In this document: piece by piece, positions 51,201 through 61,151 of the stretch
Layout of the letters: every line of letters starts with the position of its first letter
How positions within the stretch are numbered: position 1 is the stretch's first letter
NCBI GenBank assembly: GCA_949317995.1
Contig: OX439045.1
Span: 44,783,693-44,847,692, forward strand
Direction of reading: 5' to 3'
DNA: 64,000 nt
Origin: Acholoe squamosa
Taxonomy: Eukaryota > Annelida > Polychaeta > Phyllodocida > Polynoidae
Position numbers and translations under genes: made by a program
The notes under the pieces: model-generated
Databases searched by the model: none
What the model saw: the letters and a program-made list of their open reading frames with translations, nothing else
Told to the model about the DNA's origin: nothing

Positions 51201-52672
51201 AAATGGTTATTAGAATACGTGTGTTCACAAAGCTTAATAAAGACTGCAGGAAAATTAGGAAAGAGTCTTCATTACATTATTCTGAAAGTGTACACATTAA
51301 GAAGGTAGGACGCGTCTTTCTTAGTATAGGTTCCTGAATACTGCCTACTTCCTTGCCCCAAGGGTATACTTTAGGAGCATGCTTTAATATCCTTAGAACT
51401 GTTCTTGCCCGCAGTCTATGATTGTGGGGGACACGGAGCGTCGTCTTACTGGAATCCTTGAAATATGAAACTTTAAGTACAGCAAAGCTACAGCTCCCAA
51501 AGTGAAGAAGCCTGAACTGACAGTCAGTATGTTCTGCTTAGAGGCCTTAGACACTAAAGGCCTGCAATTTTAATGTTGGATTCTTCGTCATGAAAGACAC
51601 GGAAGGTTTTACTTCTAGAATAGTGACAATGTAGTAATAGGCTGTTCCTAATCTTTGAAATCCTTTATGAAGAGGGCACATCCTACTAAAGTTCCCAAGG
51701 GTATTTTGGGCAACAATGTCCTTTTTTTTTATATATGTGTAGTACCCCCCTCCCCCTTTATCTACTTCCTTCTTGTAGATAAAGCTGAAAAATGAGAACA
51801 CTCTAAAAATGAACTAGTGTATCTACCAGGCATCCTCAAGAAATTGAATAGTGAACTAACATAAATGTACTACAGTGAACCAATGAAGTTATTGGAATAA
51901 ACCCCCTGATGACAGCACTGTGGTACAAGGAACCTCTGTGTAAAAATAACAGTGAAATCCTTGCCCCAAAGCTGCCTGAGAACCGTCGTTAGTTTGATGG
52001 AATTCTTTAGAGTGCAGTCCATGGCTAAATGCATGTTCTATCTATTATTTGGTGACCTGCAATGCTCAAAGAGTGTATCAACTTATTTTAATGAGACTCT
52101 GAGCTGTTTTACGAAGTAGGTGAAATAGTGGTCATTGTCGAACATAATCAAAACGAGCCCTTGACCAATCAATACGGTTTTCTGAAGTCCAACAGGATTG
52201 GCGGTTGCATTTGGCTCGACACAGCCTCATACATGTAAGTGGGAATTACGAGGGTACATCTGACAGGAGATACTGGTATAGTTTTCAGGCTGATAGGTAC
52301 ACATACAGTACAACAATAAATACCAGTGCTCATTGTAACACAGTATAATACGGAGAAATTCATACCTACCTTTAAGACAGTCATACGCCACTTCTAGGTA
52401 GGGTTTTAGGTCGCGAGGACAGCGGACGGCATCAGAAGAGAACCGAGGGTTCGGTACACTAGCCTCACACTTTCTCCTGCCAGAACAAAGGCGGTCAGCC
52501 TGAGGCAGTACGTCTGCAGAACACCCAACGTACCCATAATCACGGTCTATACATTTTGAGATCCTCATCCGGCCATAGTGGGCCGACCTCATTACGATCA
52601 CCTCATCACTGCCACACGCCGCACGGAACATCTCATTCTCACAGTACTCCCTTATCTCTGCTGTGGATTTAC
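41662..52672 (-). CDS. SUEL lectin-CUB-Sushi transmembrane receptor, 5' end missing (501 aa visible)
   Basis: Eight minus-strand exons join without a phase conflict: 52,672-52,370; 47,946-47,753; 45,420-45,307; 44,894-44,828; 43,355-43,197; 43,036-43,013; 42,741-42,660; 42,226-41,662. All introns are GT-AG. The total of 1,508 nt gives 501 residues and a stop. Domain order is SUEL galactose-binding lectin (8 Cys), CUB (4 Cys), Sushi/CCP (4 Cys), short linker, one hydrophobic helix and a 188-residue cytoplasmic tail. It is a type I surface protein, presumably for adhesion or recognition of glycans. Domain borders coincide with phase-1 introns at both ends of the lectin, CUB and Sushi modules, typical of shuffled extracellular modules. 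The signal-peptide exon is upstream and was not found. I recognise the modules but no named gene with this combination. Confidence 0.88.
42660..42741 (-). CDS. Exon: transmembrane helix
   Basis: An 82-bp exon, phase 1 in and phase 2 out, encoding about 24 mostly Ile/Val/Leu residues (VIIVVTIALTIGIIFMIIGL) followed by Cys-Leu-Arg. Basic residues (WRRQR) begin the next exon, placing the C-terminal side in the cytoplasm. Confidence 0.88.
43013..43036 (-). CDS. 24-bp juxtamembrane microexon
   Basis: Between a polypyrimidine-rich acceptor (TTTGTTTTCTTTCAG) and GTGAGTGGG, phase 1-1, encoding VSVGAIHS. Both phases fit neighbours, and skipping it would also keep the frame, so it is a candidate alternative exon. 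Confidence 0.7.
43197..43355 (-). CDS. Exon: Sushi/CCP domain
   Basis: A 159-bp phase 1-1 exon between TTTTGCCAG and GTAGGTGAC. It has four cysteines in CCP order (GCPDLP; IGCKSS; VKCDKN; NCTKG) and the conserved Trp before the last Cys (KWVG). At ~53 residues it is a compact Sushi module. NCT is a possible N-glycosylation site. Confidence 0.85.
44828..44894 (-). CDS. Exon: end of CUB domain
   Basis: A 67-bp exon, phase 0 in and phase 1 out, between TTGCAG and GTGAGTA. It encodes VEIRILKS and the closing HFLIQYQ strand typical of CUB domains. Confidence 0.88.
45307..45420 (-). CDS. Exon: middle of CUB domain
   Basis: A 114-bp phase 0-0 exon between CTCCTACAG and GTAGGTCAT. It supplies the third and fourth CUB cysteines (DACHAYAI; VTICNG) and the strand AYVSISNE. 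Confidence 0.88.
47397..47715. mobile_element. 319-bp foldback element in CUB intron
   Basis: Two ~145-bp arms are near-complete inverted repeats, e.g. CTGGTTACCAGGTTTA with TAAACCTGGTAACCA and TTGATTATGGAGGTGAG with CTCACCTCCGTAATCAA, around a ~24-bp centre. It lies 38 bp downstream of the 47,753-47,946 exon's donor site. Non-coding. Confidence 0.8.
47753..47946 (-). CDS. Exon: linker and first part of CUB domain
   Basis: Acceptor CTCTCTCCAG, donor GTAAGTGAT; phase 1 in, phase 0 out. It contains the first two CUB cysteines (RSCSAH; ADCPWLI) and the conserved VNLTLHDY strand, which also carries an N-glycosylation site (NLT). Confidence 0.88.
47954..52369. other. Intron between lectin and CUB exons
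   Basis: A 4.4-kb intron. The segment ~50,400-50,800 is somewhat GC-richer, and a G-run/Pro-type pyrimidine segment lies near 49,660-49,790. No further exon was seen. Confidence 0.6.
52370..52672 (-). CDS. Exon: SUEL-type lectin domain
   Basis: A single 303-bp exon, phase 1 at both ends, preceded by TTTTGCAG and followed by GTAGGTATG. It encodes a full rhamnose/galactose-binding lectin module: YCENE at the start, MRSAHYGR, a KCIDRDYGYVGC stretch, CSGRRKC, and the closing PYLEVAYDC. Eight cysteines are present. The loop usually reading DPC-GT-KYL is CPRDLKPYLEV here, so sugar contacts may differ from canonical members. Confidence 0.9.
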
Positions 52673-55600
52673 CTGCAAAACAATGATGTCTTTTTATTAC
52701 CATGTTGATAACACATATATAAGGGTCATACATATCGATGGGAGGTATTGTGGTATGGCCTCCATATTGCAAGAGATAGAACACTTTAAATATTATTCAT
52801 AAGGAGCAATTTCAATGATATGCAAAAACGACACTTGTCTGCATGATACTTTCTTTTATTCATTTCTATTTCACAATTGTAATCACGAGAATTAAAGAGA
52901 CAAACGCATTTGCAGTGCCTATGTCTCTCTCTAATGAGATTACCCTCTAGACTGGAATGAGTTTACGGTATTCCCCTGAGAAAATACTCCATAACTCTTT
53001 GCGTACTTGCTAGTATTTTTTGGTAAAGCTTTACCCAATCAGCTAGCTTTTGACATTTATGTCCTTCAGGCACAATTGGGCCTAAAATGCATGAATGTCC
53101 AGCATGAGTGGCTGGCGGCGATTTTCCGGCAAACAACAACAGCCTCGTCCACCAGACCGCCCGGTCAGTGTCAAATAACTCTTTGGGTAGATTTGCCTTG
53201 AGACATCCACATACCCTGAGACGTCCAAACGCACTTGTTGGCATGAGAATCAGTTTGGTGCGGAATCAAATTTGCAAACCCATTGAATCAATGCTGATCA
53301 ACCAGATGTCAGTACTGATCCAGCAATAAACAGATTTATATGGTCGATAAGTGGGATGGACGTCCCAGAGTGTGTGGGCGTCTCAATTTTAATCAACCCT
53401 ATGGTTTGAGTCTACACGGTACGCTTTTTCAAACAATCTATATGAGCAAGGACTCTGTATAGACTGCATTGTAATGGATATTAGTTTCAGCCATTTATCA
53501 GTATTTTAGTATCATATTTTTTATTTCTAGAATAGTTTAAGCGGGCGTCACTACATAATATATAAACGCGGATTGTATAAACGCAAACATCAAAATGAGT
53601 TGAAGTCGCTACAGGCCGGATGTGAGTATGGATGCTCAGGGATCCCCTGTTGGCAGTTTTAGTGAAACAAGTCCTCCTCACTTTACTTTATGATAGAGAC
53701 CATGTAGACTATTCTCATATGAAGCTGCAACATGACGACTTGCAGTGCATTTATTATTTACATCCCTTGAAAAAAAAAAACACTGGTGAGTCTTAATATT
53801 ACTAAAGGTAAACTATATTGAACTGTAGATGTCATTATATTATGTGAGATATTGAGGATTAAAGTATGTTAAAGATAGTTTTTATTTCATAGTTACAGAA
53901 CAGCATTATATCAGTGTGGAAACACTATTTAAGTTAGATTATCATAATGCCATCTTTGGATTTATTAGTGATAAATAATCTAAAGTTTCTCGTTTTGGGG
54001 AGAATATAAAATACCCTAGAAAGGAATATGGAATATCTGTGTCTATAATATATACTGATATGATGTGACCCAAAATATTTAAGGTACAGTGGACCTTTCA
54101 ATCATAGGTTAAGAACAAATCCTTCATTCGGGGCAAATTACAGGGAGGGGAGGGGCAAGAACGAGAGTTGAGGGAGACACTGAGTATGATGATCACTATA
54201 ACTACTAGAACATTACTAATCATCTGCTTCATCTGCTCCACCAATCCCTCTGTTACACTGCATGGAGGGATTGATGACAGAAACATGCTACTGGAACGAT
54301 TACAAGTCACTTCTTTCTCCTCCATCTGGAAATCTGACAAGCTGTTTTATCTGACATGATCACTTGCCAGCATGAACGTAAGGATAGGGATCATTGGAAA
54401 GCTCAGGCTGGATCAGCATGGCTGTAAATATCACATGAACACCATGAAGTTCTGTGTTTGAAACCCACTGTGGCATGAGCCAGCCCAACACTTTCAGTGC
54501 GCGTTCTCATGTTTTCATTCATGAGGCCATTTGTAATTTGTTAGATTGGGGACGTTGGCTGACACGGACGAAGACGGATGTGGCCATGGGACCCCACGAT
54601 CTGGATCGCTGCCAGTGTCCACAAACGCCCCTTGCACAGCCTGTTCACGCCACACCCTACTCCACCCACACTACCCCCCCCCCCATGCCCAACACCCGTC
54701 TTGCACCTACCTCCAAGGCACAGTTGTCATCCATTTAGACACACGTACCCATGTTCAACATTATAGTTGGACAAATGTAGACACCATGCCTTCAATACAC
54801 AATTAAAACCATTGTTTAATGTTCATACAGCAAAGTGGCAAACACGGCTCGTTCATCGATGAACCATTTGATGGGCATTTATGAAATCAAATGGCATTGT
54901 CTAGAGCACCACCAATAATATTTTAGGCGGTATTCGGAACGAATAATGATCAGGTATCGAGGTGCATGTGAAAGGAAACCCCACAAGAGGGACTGCAAAT
55001 TATAACCCCATGAACCAATACACATAGGTCTGGAATCCAAATCTGCCGTATTCTAGGGACAAATGGCCGGTTTGAAAGAGAGATGACATTATCTTAAAAA
55101 GTCTTGTATTTGCATCGAATCAATTTCTGATTGATAATTTAACCTATTTTCTTTCTTATCATTTAATCTTGCACTATGAATGACGAAGCATAAACCCACT
55201 CTCCCTAGATGTGTGCATTGTTTGAATCTCGAATAATGTCATATCAGCTACGTTTTCCAATTAATCAGTATACTGCTATCTCCCATCAAGCCACGCTAAT
55301 AACTTGGGCGAAATCTAGCAGCTATCACCTGTAAGGCGTCCAGAGTATATATTCTAGCAAAGATGGTTCTAGCTTCTTACTTTTTCTTGAAGTCTTTCGG
55401 TTCGCAAGCAGCTTATCACGTTAAATGTCAATATATCATCCTATCAACGTACCCAAGTGAAAATGGACAATTTATTTTTGGATCCCTTCTTCGCAGTTGA
55501 GGTAAAAGACCTTCATGATATCAAGGATAGTTCTCAGAGTAGCTGATTCGATTTTCTTTTGCTGTAACCTACCAAAACCTTCTTTTGTGAAACATCTACT

Positions 55601-56980
55601 TTCGATGAAAGATCTAAGTGGATCATACCTAGATTACCCCGTGTACAAACCAGACCATAAAAAATTTAACCAAATAATTTTGAGTGGGAAGGCCTCTACT
55701 CATTGATATAACATGGTTATCGAGTTTAGGCAGTGATGTCAGTTCCTAAAGAGGATAATATGAGTTCTGATATCTAGCGATATAAGAATCCAAAATTGAC
55801 AGCGGACCGGACATACTTTGACAACAAGTTGTCACGAAAGTAAATCCTCCATTTTTGAAGCTTATGTACGAAATGTGATGACATGCTTTGGACATAACAT
55901 AGTTGAAACCTTATTCTAACTCCCTGTCGGGTAGATTGCTTGATATTATGGCTGAATTTAACATAAAAAAAAATAGTAAACTTTCGAAGTGGGCGACTGG
56001 CCATGCGTCATCGCCATTGCGTTTGTCAACATGACCTCTCGGGCCATCTGGTGTATAGCCTATCAACTAGCCATGGGCATTAACTTAATAGAAGAGGAAC
56101 CATAGCAAACCCGTATAAAGCAATGCTACTTCTATCCCTTCTGTATGTTCCCACTGCGAGTAAGTTTATGCCCATGAAAGTGGCGCAGCCTGGTGTATAG
56201 TGATTGAACTAGCTGTCTCCTCGGATCAACATGAAACCAAGATGGCGGAGGGCCGTCTCGTCGACTCGCAAAAGAAAACAATGGATTCTATCAATTTTAA
56301 AGGTAAAAACTTAGAATTGATGGTGGAAACCATGTTATATATATGTATGCAATATGTAATGATTAGACTTGAACTCGTTGGCTTCATGGGTTTATATATT
56401 ACATTCAAAGAAAGGGCTTCAACTAGATTGTGGGTCAGACCAGTCCAGGTTTTCCCCAATTCCTTATGGGAATTCTTCTTAGGGGCAGTAACTGAGTGCA
56501 ATCACTGCCAGGAGCCAAGGGTCCACTCAAACCCGAGTCCTTCTACCAATCACAGCTCCAACAAGGGACCGGGAGTGCCCCGAGGCAGGCCAGGCCTGGG
56601 TCGGATGTAATAAATCACCTTCCACAAAGACCCTGGTGACTCGAACTTTAAATGTAAACACAAAATGACCCAACCCTTGCCAAATTAAATTGAGGATAAT
56701 CATATTTATGTACAATAAAGATATTGCATACATTTTGTATTGCATAATTATATTTTGAAATACGACAAGGATCTTATATGACTCGTTCTATGAGCTCAAC
56801 GTTGCTATTTAAACAGAAGTCTTTCTCCTGGGATATCCTAATTCAGTACAACAGCATTATGGACAGTCTGCCTAGGTAGATCCAGCAAGCTGTTGATTCC
56901 AGTACTCTTTGCTACAGGTAGACAATCCCAAAAAACATCCATGCACTTAAAAATAAAAGACGAAGTTTACCGGCTTACTA
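52673..56980. other. Upstream of the receptor: no exon recognised
   Basis: This should contain, or lead to, the missing signal-peptide exon of the receptor. No minus-strand segment combining a Met, hydrophobic stretch and phase-1 GT donor was found. Confidence 0.5.
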
Positions 56981-57599
56981 CTGAGACCTGTTTCACAAGG
57001 GCCATATACGAGTGACATAGACTTATGAGCAAGATACTAGTAAGGTGGTGTTAAGATCAATCATTGGGTTCATTGGTCATATCTCCATAGTTCACTCTTA
57101 GTAGGAGGTGTTTCAAAAGGAAATAGGGAGTGAAGCTTATGAGTGAAGAGTCATTGTAAGAGTGACATATGACCAACAAAAAGTAGCTGATTTATGTGGA
57201 AGGTTGAGGGTACACATAAATGGGAAAAATCATATCTCTTAGTGGAATTCCACATATCTTTTAATCCATGATGTCAGGAATATATCAAAATGGAATACCC
57301 TTTTATAATACCTTTTTCTATTGTGAAATAACAAAGTAGAGACATATTCTGCACCTGGGTGATTGATCTTACTAGCCGAATGATTAGTCTATGAGTGGCC
57401 TAAGGACTGATCTTGATTACTGCCCCTATGTTCAATTGACAGATGTTTCTAAAGGACAAGTCGTAAGTTCCTATACTAGTGACAGCTTGTTCTGAAACAC
57501 TAGTAGTCATTCCCAAAATTTAATATCTGATCTTAAGTGGTCACTCATAGAGTGGAAAGATCGATCTTAAATAAAGAATGCTTATGAAACAGGTCTCAG
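56981..57599. mobile_element. 619-bp terminal-inverted-repeat element
   Basis: Left end CTGAGACCTGTTTCACAAG and right end CTTATGAAACAGGTCTCAG are inverted repeats with one difference. No transposase. Target duplication unclear. Confidence 0.65.
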
Positions 57600-59026
57600 G
57601 TGGCCTATCATGTGACTACCAATCAAGCTGTGTTCATGAGATCACAGCAGGTTAGCCCTTTGTCAGTTTGTGGTCGGTCACCTGTCATGGACGGTTAGCC
57701 TACTACACAGCCTTCACCACTGGTATACCACAGAGGGGAGCATTCCCTCCCACTTCTACCACACCAAAGCACTAGAATTGCCTCCACTGCACGCTAACTT
57801 GGTTCATCTGCCATGCACTGTTCTGGATATACAAAGGAAGCACCACTCTTTAAGCAGAGAACACTAATATAGTATATACTATCATGCATCAGTCCTTATG
57901 TACCGGAAGTGCTGATGCGCATGTGGGAGTATGAGAGAGGAAGGTGAAAGTAGGCTAAGTAACTTCAGAGAGACAATCAATGTATACAAGAGAGGATGGC
58001 CTTTGAGGGCTGGAAGATCAGGACCTACGGGTTGGTGATTCTTGTGAACTAAATATAAAATGTGGGTAATTACCAGGTAATCAGGGTGCTCATTCTATTC
58101 TAAGAAACGCAGAAATTAATTGCCCACACCCTGGTACATGACCTCTGTAAGTAGCCAATATTCAGCCCCTACACTATCGTTCCACTTACGTGTTGTTTAG
58201 TTGGCGCTGGTGTATAGGTCTGTAAGATTCTATCTTCGACCAAATCATTTTTGAAGTGCGACCGATTTAAGGTGCCAAGAAGTGTTGGGTGCTCTCACTC
58301 ATGAAATTTGTATAGACTCCCCCAAAAAGATTATGCATTTATAATGAAGTTTTAGCTTTTCACGAGTATGCGTCTATCTGGGTTTATGAAAGTCAGGTAT
58401 GTATTGAGGGCATCCGTGTCAGAAGAGTGGTTCAACAATTGGATGTCCGTGCTCTGAGAGAGGAATGCATATATTACTATAGACCTCGGCGTCTATTGGG
58501 CACACGCTTTGAGGCGGATATACAACCTATGCCTGAATTTACTAACTTAGTTGTCTATTTCTAAATTAGATCGCGATTTAATTTAAATCCTCTCAATGGA
58601 GAACAGTAAGGCAATTTAGTACAGCTGCCAGTTAAAGTGCCCAACTCGAGGTCTGTGTCCGACTCGGGGTAAATCAACCAAATAACAAGACGGTGTTGGT
58701 AGAATAAAGGTAAGCTACATTGAGGTGTTATAGACATGGTCGTCTGTAGTATCACAGTTCCAGTTAGCAATGGTCCTTAGTTGCACTTTGTATTCATGGG
58801 GTAAAGTTCTATGCATGCGAAAGGGTGTGGGTACCACGAAGGTGCAGCTTGTATCGTTCTCACCAGGTCAATAGACCAAGGATGCTACATAAAGATCCAA
58901 CAGGGTATGTTCAAGTAAAATAGTCAATTGTATATTATTGTTGCTTAGGAGCGATCTCATCGACACATCTCCTCTTTGATGCACTCATGTAGACTGGTAC
59001 CAAGATGGGAATCCACCTTAAACTCA
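57600..59026. other. Intergenic
   Basis: Nothing recognised beyond short non-coding ORFs. Confidence 0.55.
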
Positions 59027-59058
59027 TCAAGAGAGAGAGAAGGAGGCAGAGAGAGAGA

Positions 59059-59121
<63 letters not shown>
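59027..59121. repeat. (GA)n microsatellite
   Basis: About 95 bp of GA repeats, interrupted in the first 40 bp and pure afterwards. Ser/Leu and Arg/Glu ORFs across it are artefacts. Confidence 0.95.
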
Positions 59122-59124
<3 letters not shown>

Positions 59125-59244
59125 GTGGGAGAGGGAGGGCAATGAGAGAAAACAAAAGTAAGTAGAATTTTTAATGTGGAAATATTATTTACCAAATCAA
59201 CGTTATTCAAATCTATGTCTTGCAGTTAAATGGTGGCGATACTA

Positions 59245-59887
59245 CACTGATAATAAAACCTATAGTCCGTAGTGACTATACCCACATATTCTGAGCCCCA
59301 TCGTCAGATGACTATATACCTTAGTCACATATTAGTCAGAAAGATAGTCATTCTGACTATATGAAGAGCTCACATATTGATGATGTCACAGGTTTCTGAG
59401 CACAAAAAACGTCACCCATGCAGAAAGGGACTAGGAGGAGACAATTACACAGGCTAAATCATCATCTTAACCTGTCCATCCATGGAAACTCAATATGTCC
59501 GGTCATTAATGGATAGGCAAGTAATCTATTTGTTGTGATATTTGTGGCCATCTCAGTATAACAATAGTTATTTCAGGTTCAAACTGTTCATCAATGTGAA
59601 GGCATATGGCAGCCATCTTTGATTGGGTGAATGTTTGCTTGCAGGTATAGTCAGCAGTGACTGTACATATTAGTCATATTTACTAACTAAATGTTGCTTA
59701 GCAACAAAATGATAGTCATCTGGCTAAGCACTATTCCAATAGATTTAAGGCATGACTATGTATTGACTATATGACTAACTTAAGTTAGTCACAGGTTACT
59801 ATAGAGGGATAGCCAAAAATCGCACTATAATTTGACTACCTTAAGTTAGTCACTACTGACTAAGATATTAGACTATTTTTATCAGTG
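59245..59887. mobile_element. 643-bp CACTG-ended element with GACTA repeats
   Basis: Ends CACTGATAA and TTATCAGTG are inverted, extending to CACTGATAAxAA...TAGTC, with TA immediately outside each. Inside, TAGTCA/TGACTA recurs more than 20 times in both orientations. Non-coding. A fragment of the family lies at 10,445-10,560. Confidence 0.75.
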
Positions 59888-60284
59888 TAGTCGCGTGGAG
59901 GTAAGTGACCCTGGTATGTCTTTCATATAAATGAGGTCAGGATATCACACTAACCAATGCAATCTTAAGTCGTATTAATGGAGTACTTGGACTCTTCTCC
60001 TAGAGTCCACCATGCCAAAGGGAACGGTGGACATCATACAGGAGGGACGGTTTTAGTGCCATGAAAAGAAATCATAACACGCCCTTTTATCTCTTGGAAC
60101 CTCAGAGTTATTATATTCCACTTCCACACCAACAGCACTCCTATAATTATGTCTGCCTATACATGTACTACCCTTTTCTCATTCCTCAGCAATTTTCTCA
60201 CAATAATACTTAAGTTGGTCTGGCTCCACCAGCCACTCCCACATGCTACCCATACACCCCCCCCCCCCACAGACCCTCCATTCT

Positions 60285-60720
60285 CCAGACTGTGTGGCGT
60301 GCCGGCTAATACGATCAGGAGGCCGGCAGGCGGGGCGCGTTAATCCCTTTAATTGTGGGGGAAATTGTGTTTTAATATGTGTGCAAATGAACGGTAGCGG
60401 CGGGCTGGGCCCCGGGGGAGCTCGCTCTGACGATTACGACCGGGTGATTGGTCGGTCCTCATGGGACATCGCAGCAGCGCAATGTAAATGTTTAGAATTT
60501 GTGATTTCCCCGATGGGCTGGCCTTTGCCGGGGGCCTGCCAGCGTCTATATCTTGACCGCTACCCCTCCCACCCACTTCGCATGCCCTTCCCTGGTTTGC
60601 CCTTCTCCCCAAGTGCCCCCGGGGAATAATCAAGGCGTCCACCGCCGCATGCTCGTGCCCTGCTGCAGGGGCAGCTCCGGCCCTGCAAACAAGGCCGACA
60701 TTGGTCGGGGACGACCCTCA
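60285..60720. other. CpG-rich patch
   Basis: Local GC and CpG content are clearly above the surroundings (GGCAGGCGGGGCGCG; GCGGCGGGCTGGGCCCCGGG). It contains GTGATTGGT, a CCAAT-box core. Overlapping ORFs of 97 and 128 codons on both strands look like composition effects. It could be a promoter, possibly for a minus-strand transcript, or a conserved regulatory element. Confidence 0.35.
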
Positions 60721-61077
60721 CGTGTATGGCACAGCACCGCCTCTTCTGCTAATGTAATAGCAGATAGGAGAAGGATGAGGAGAAGGGGGAAGAGACTTCA
60801 GGACATTGTGTGTAGAGAAAGGGCATGAGAGAACAGGGGACGAGAAACGTGATCACAAAAATGGTGGATGGATGGAGATGCAATCGAGAAGATGTAGATA
60901 GGATAGATCAATTGGGGTAAGGAGGGAAGAGACGGGGTTCATAAAGACAAGGATATAATGTCAACTGTATAGTTGATAGAGTACTCAATATCTGGACGAG
61001 TAGGGGATGGGATTACGTATAGGAAAGTGTATAGACTTACATAGTACATAAGGGTAAGCATAAACACCCTGAAAGTA

Positions 61078-61149
61078 CACTGGCCAGCTGTGGGTGTTCC
61101 GTCCCTCCACTATTTAGTAGAGGGACGGAACACCCACAGCTGGCCAGTG
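61078..61149. mobile_element. 72-bp perfect hairpin, CACTG ends, TA flanks
   Basis: The arms 61,078-61,107 and 61,120-61,149 (CACTGGCCAGCTGTGGGTGT...) are exact inverted repeats around a ~12-base loop. TA flanks both ends, as in the other CACTG-ended elements. Probably a very short MITE. Confidence 0.7.
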
Positions 61150-61151
61150 TA

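Noticed and set aside
54168-54359. Plus-strand ORF with a signal-peptide-like N-terminus
   Set aside because: It is on the wrong strand for the receptor, has no splice partner, and a single hydrophobic run is weak evidence.
56200-56610. 136-codon plus-strand ORF
   Set aside because: No recognisable domain and no splice context; its 3' half resembles a repeat with SINE-like words.
60243-60642. Overlapping ORFs of 128 (+) and 97 (-) codons
   Set aside because: High GC lowers stop frequency on both strands; sequences are low-complexity and without a domain.
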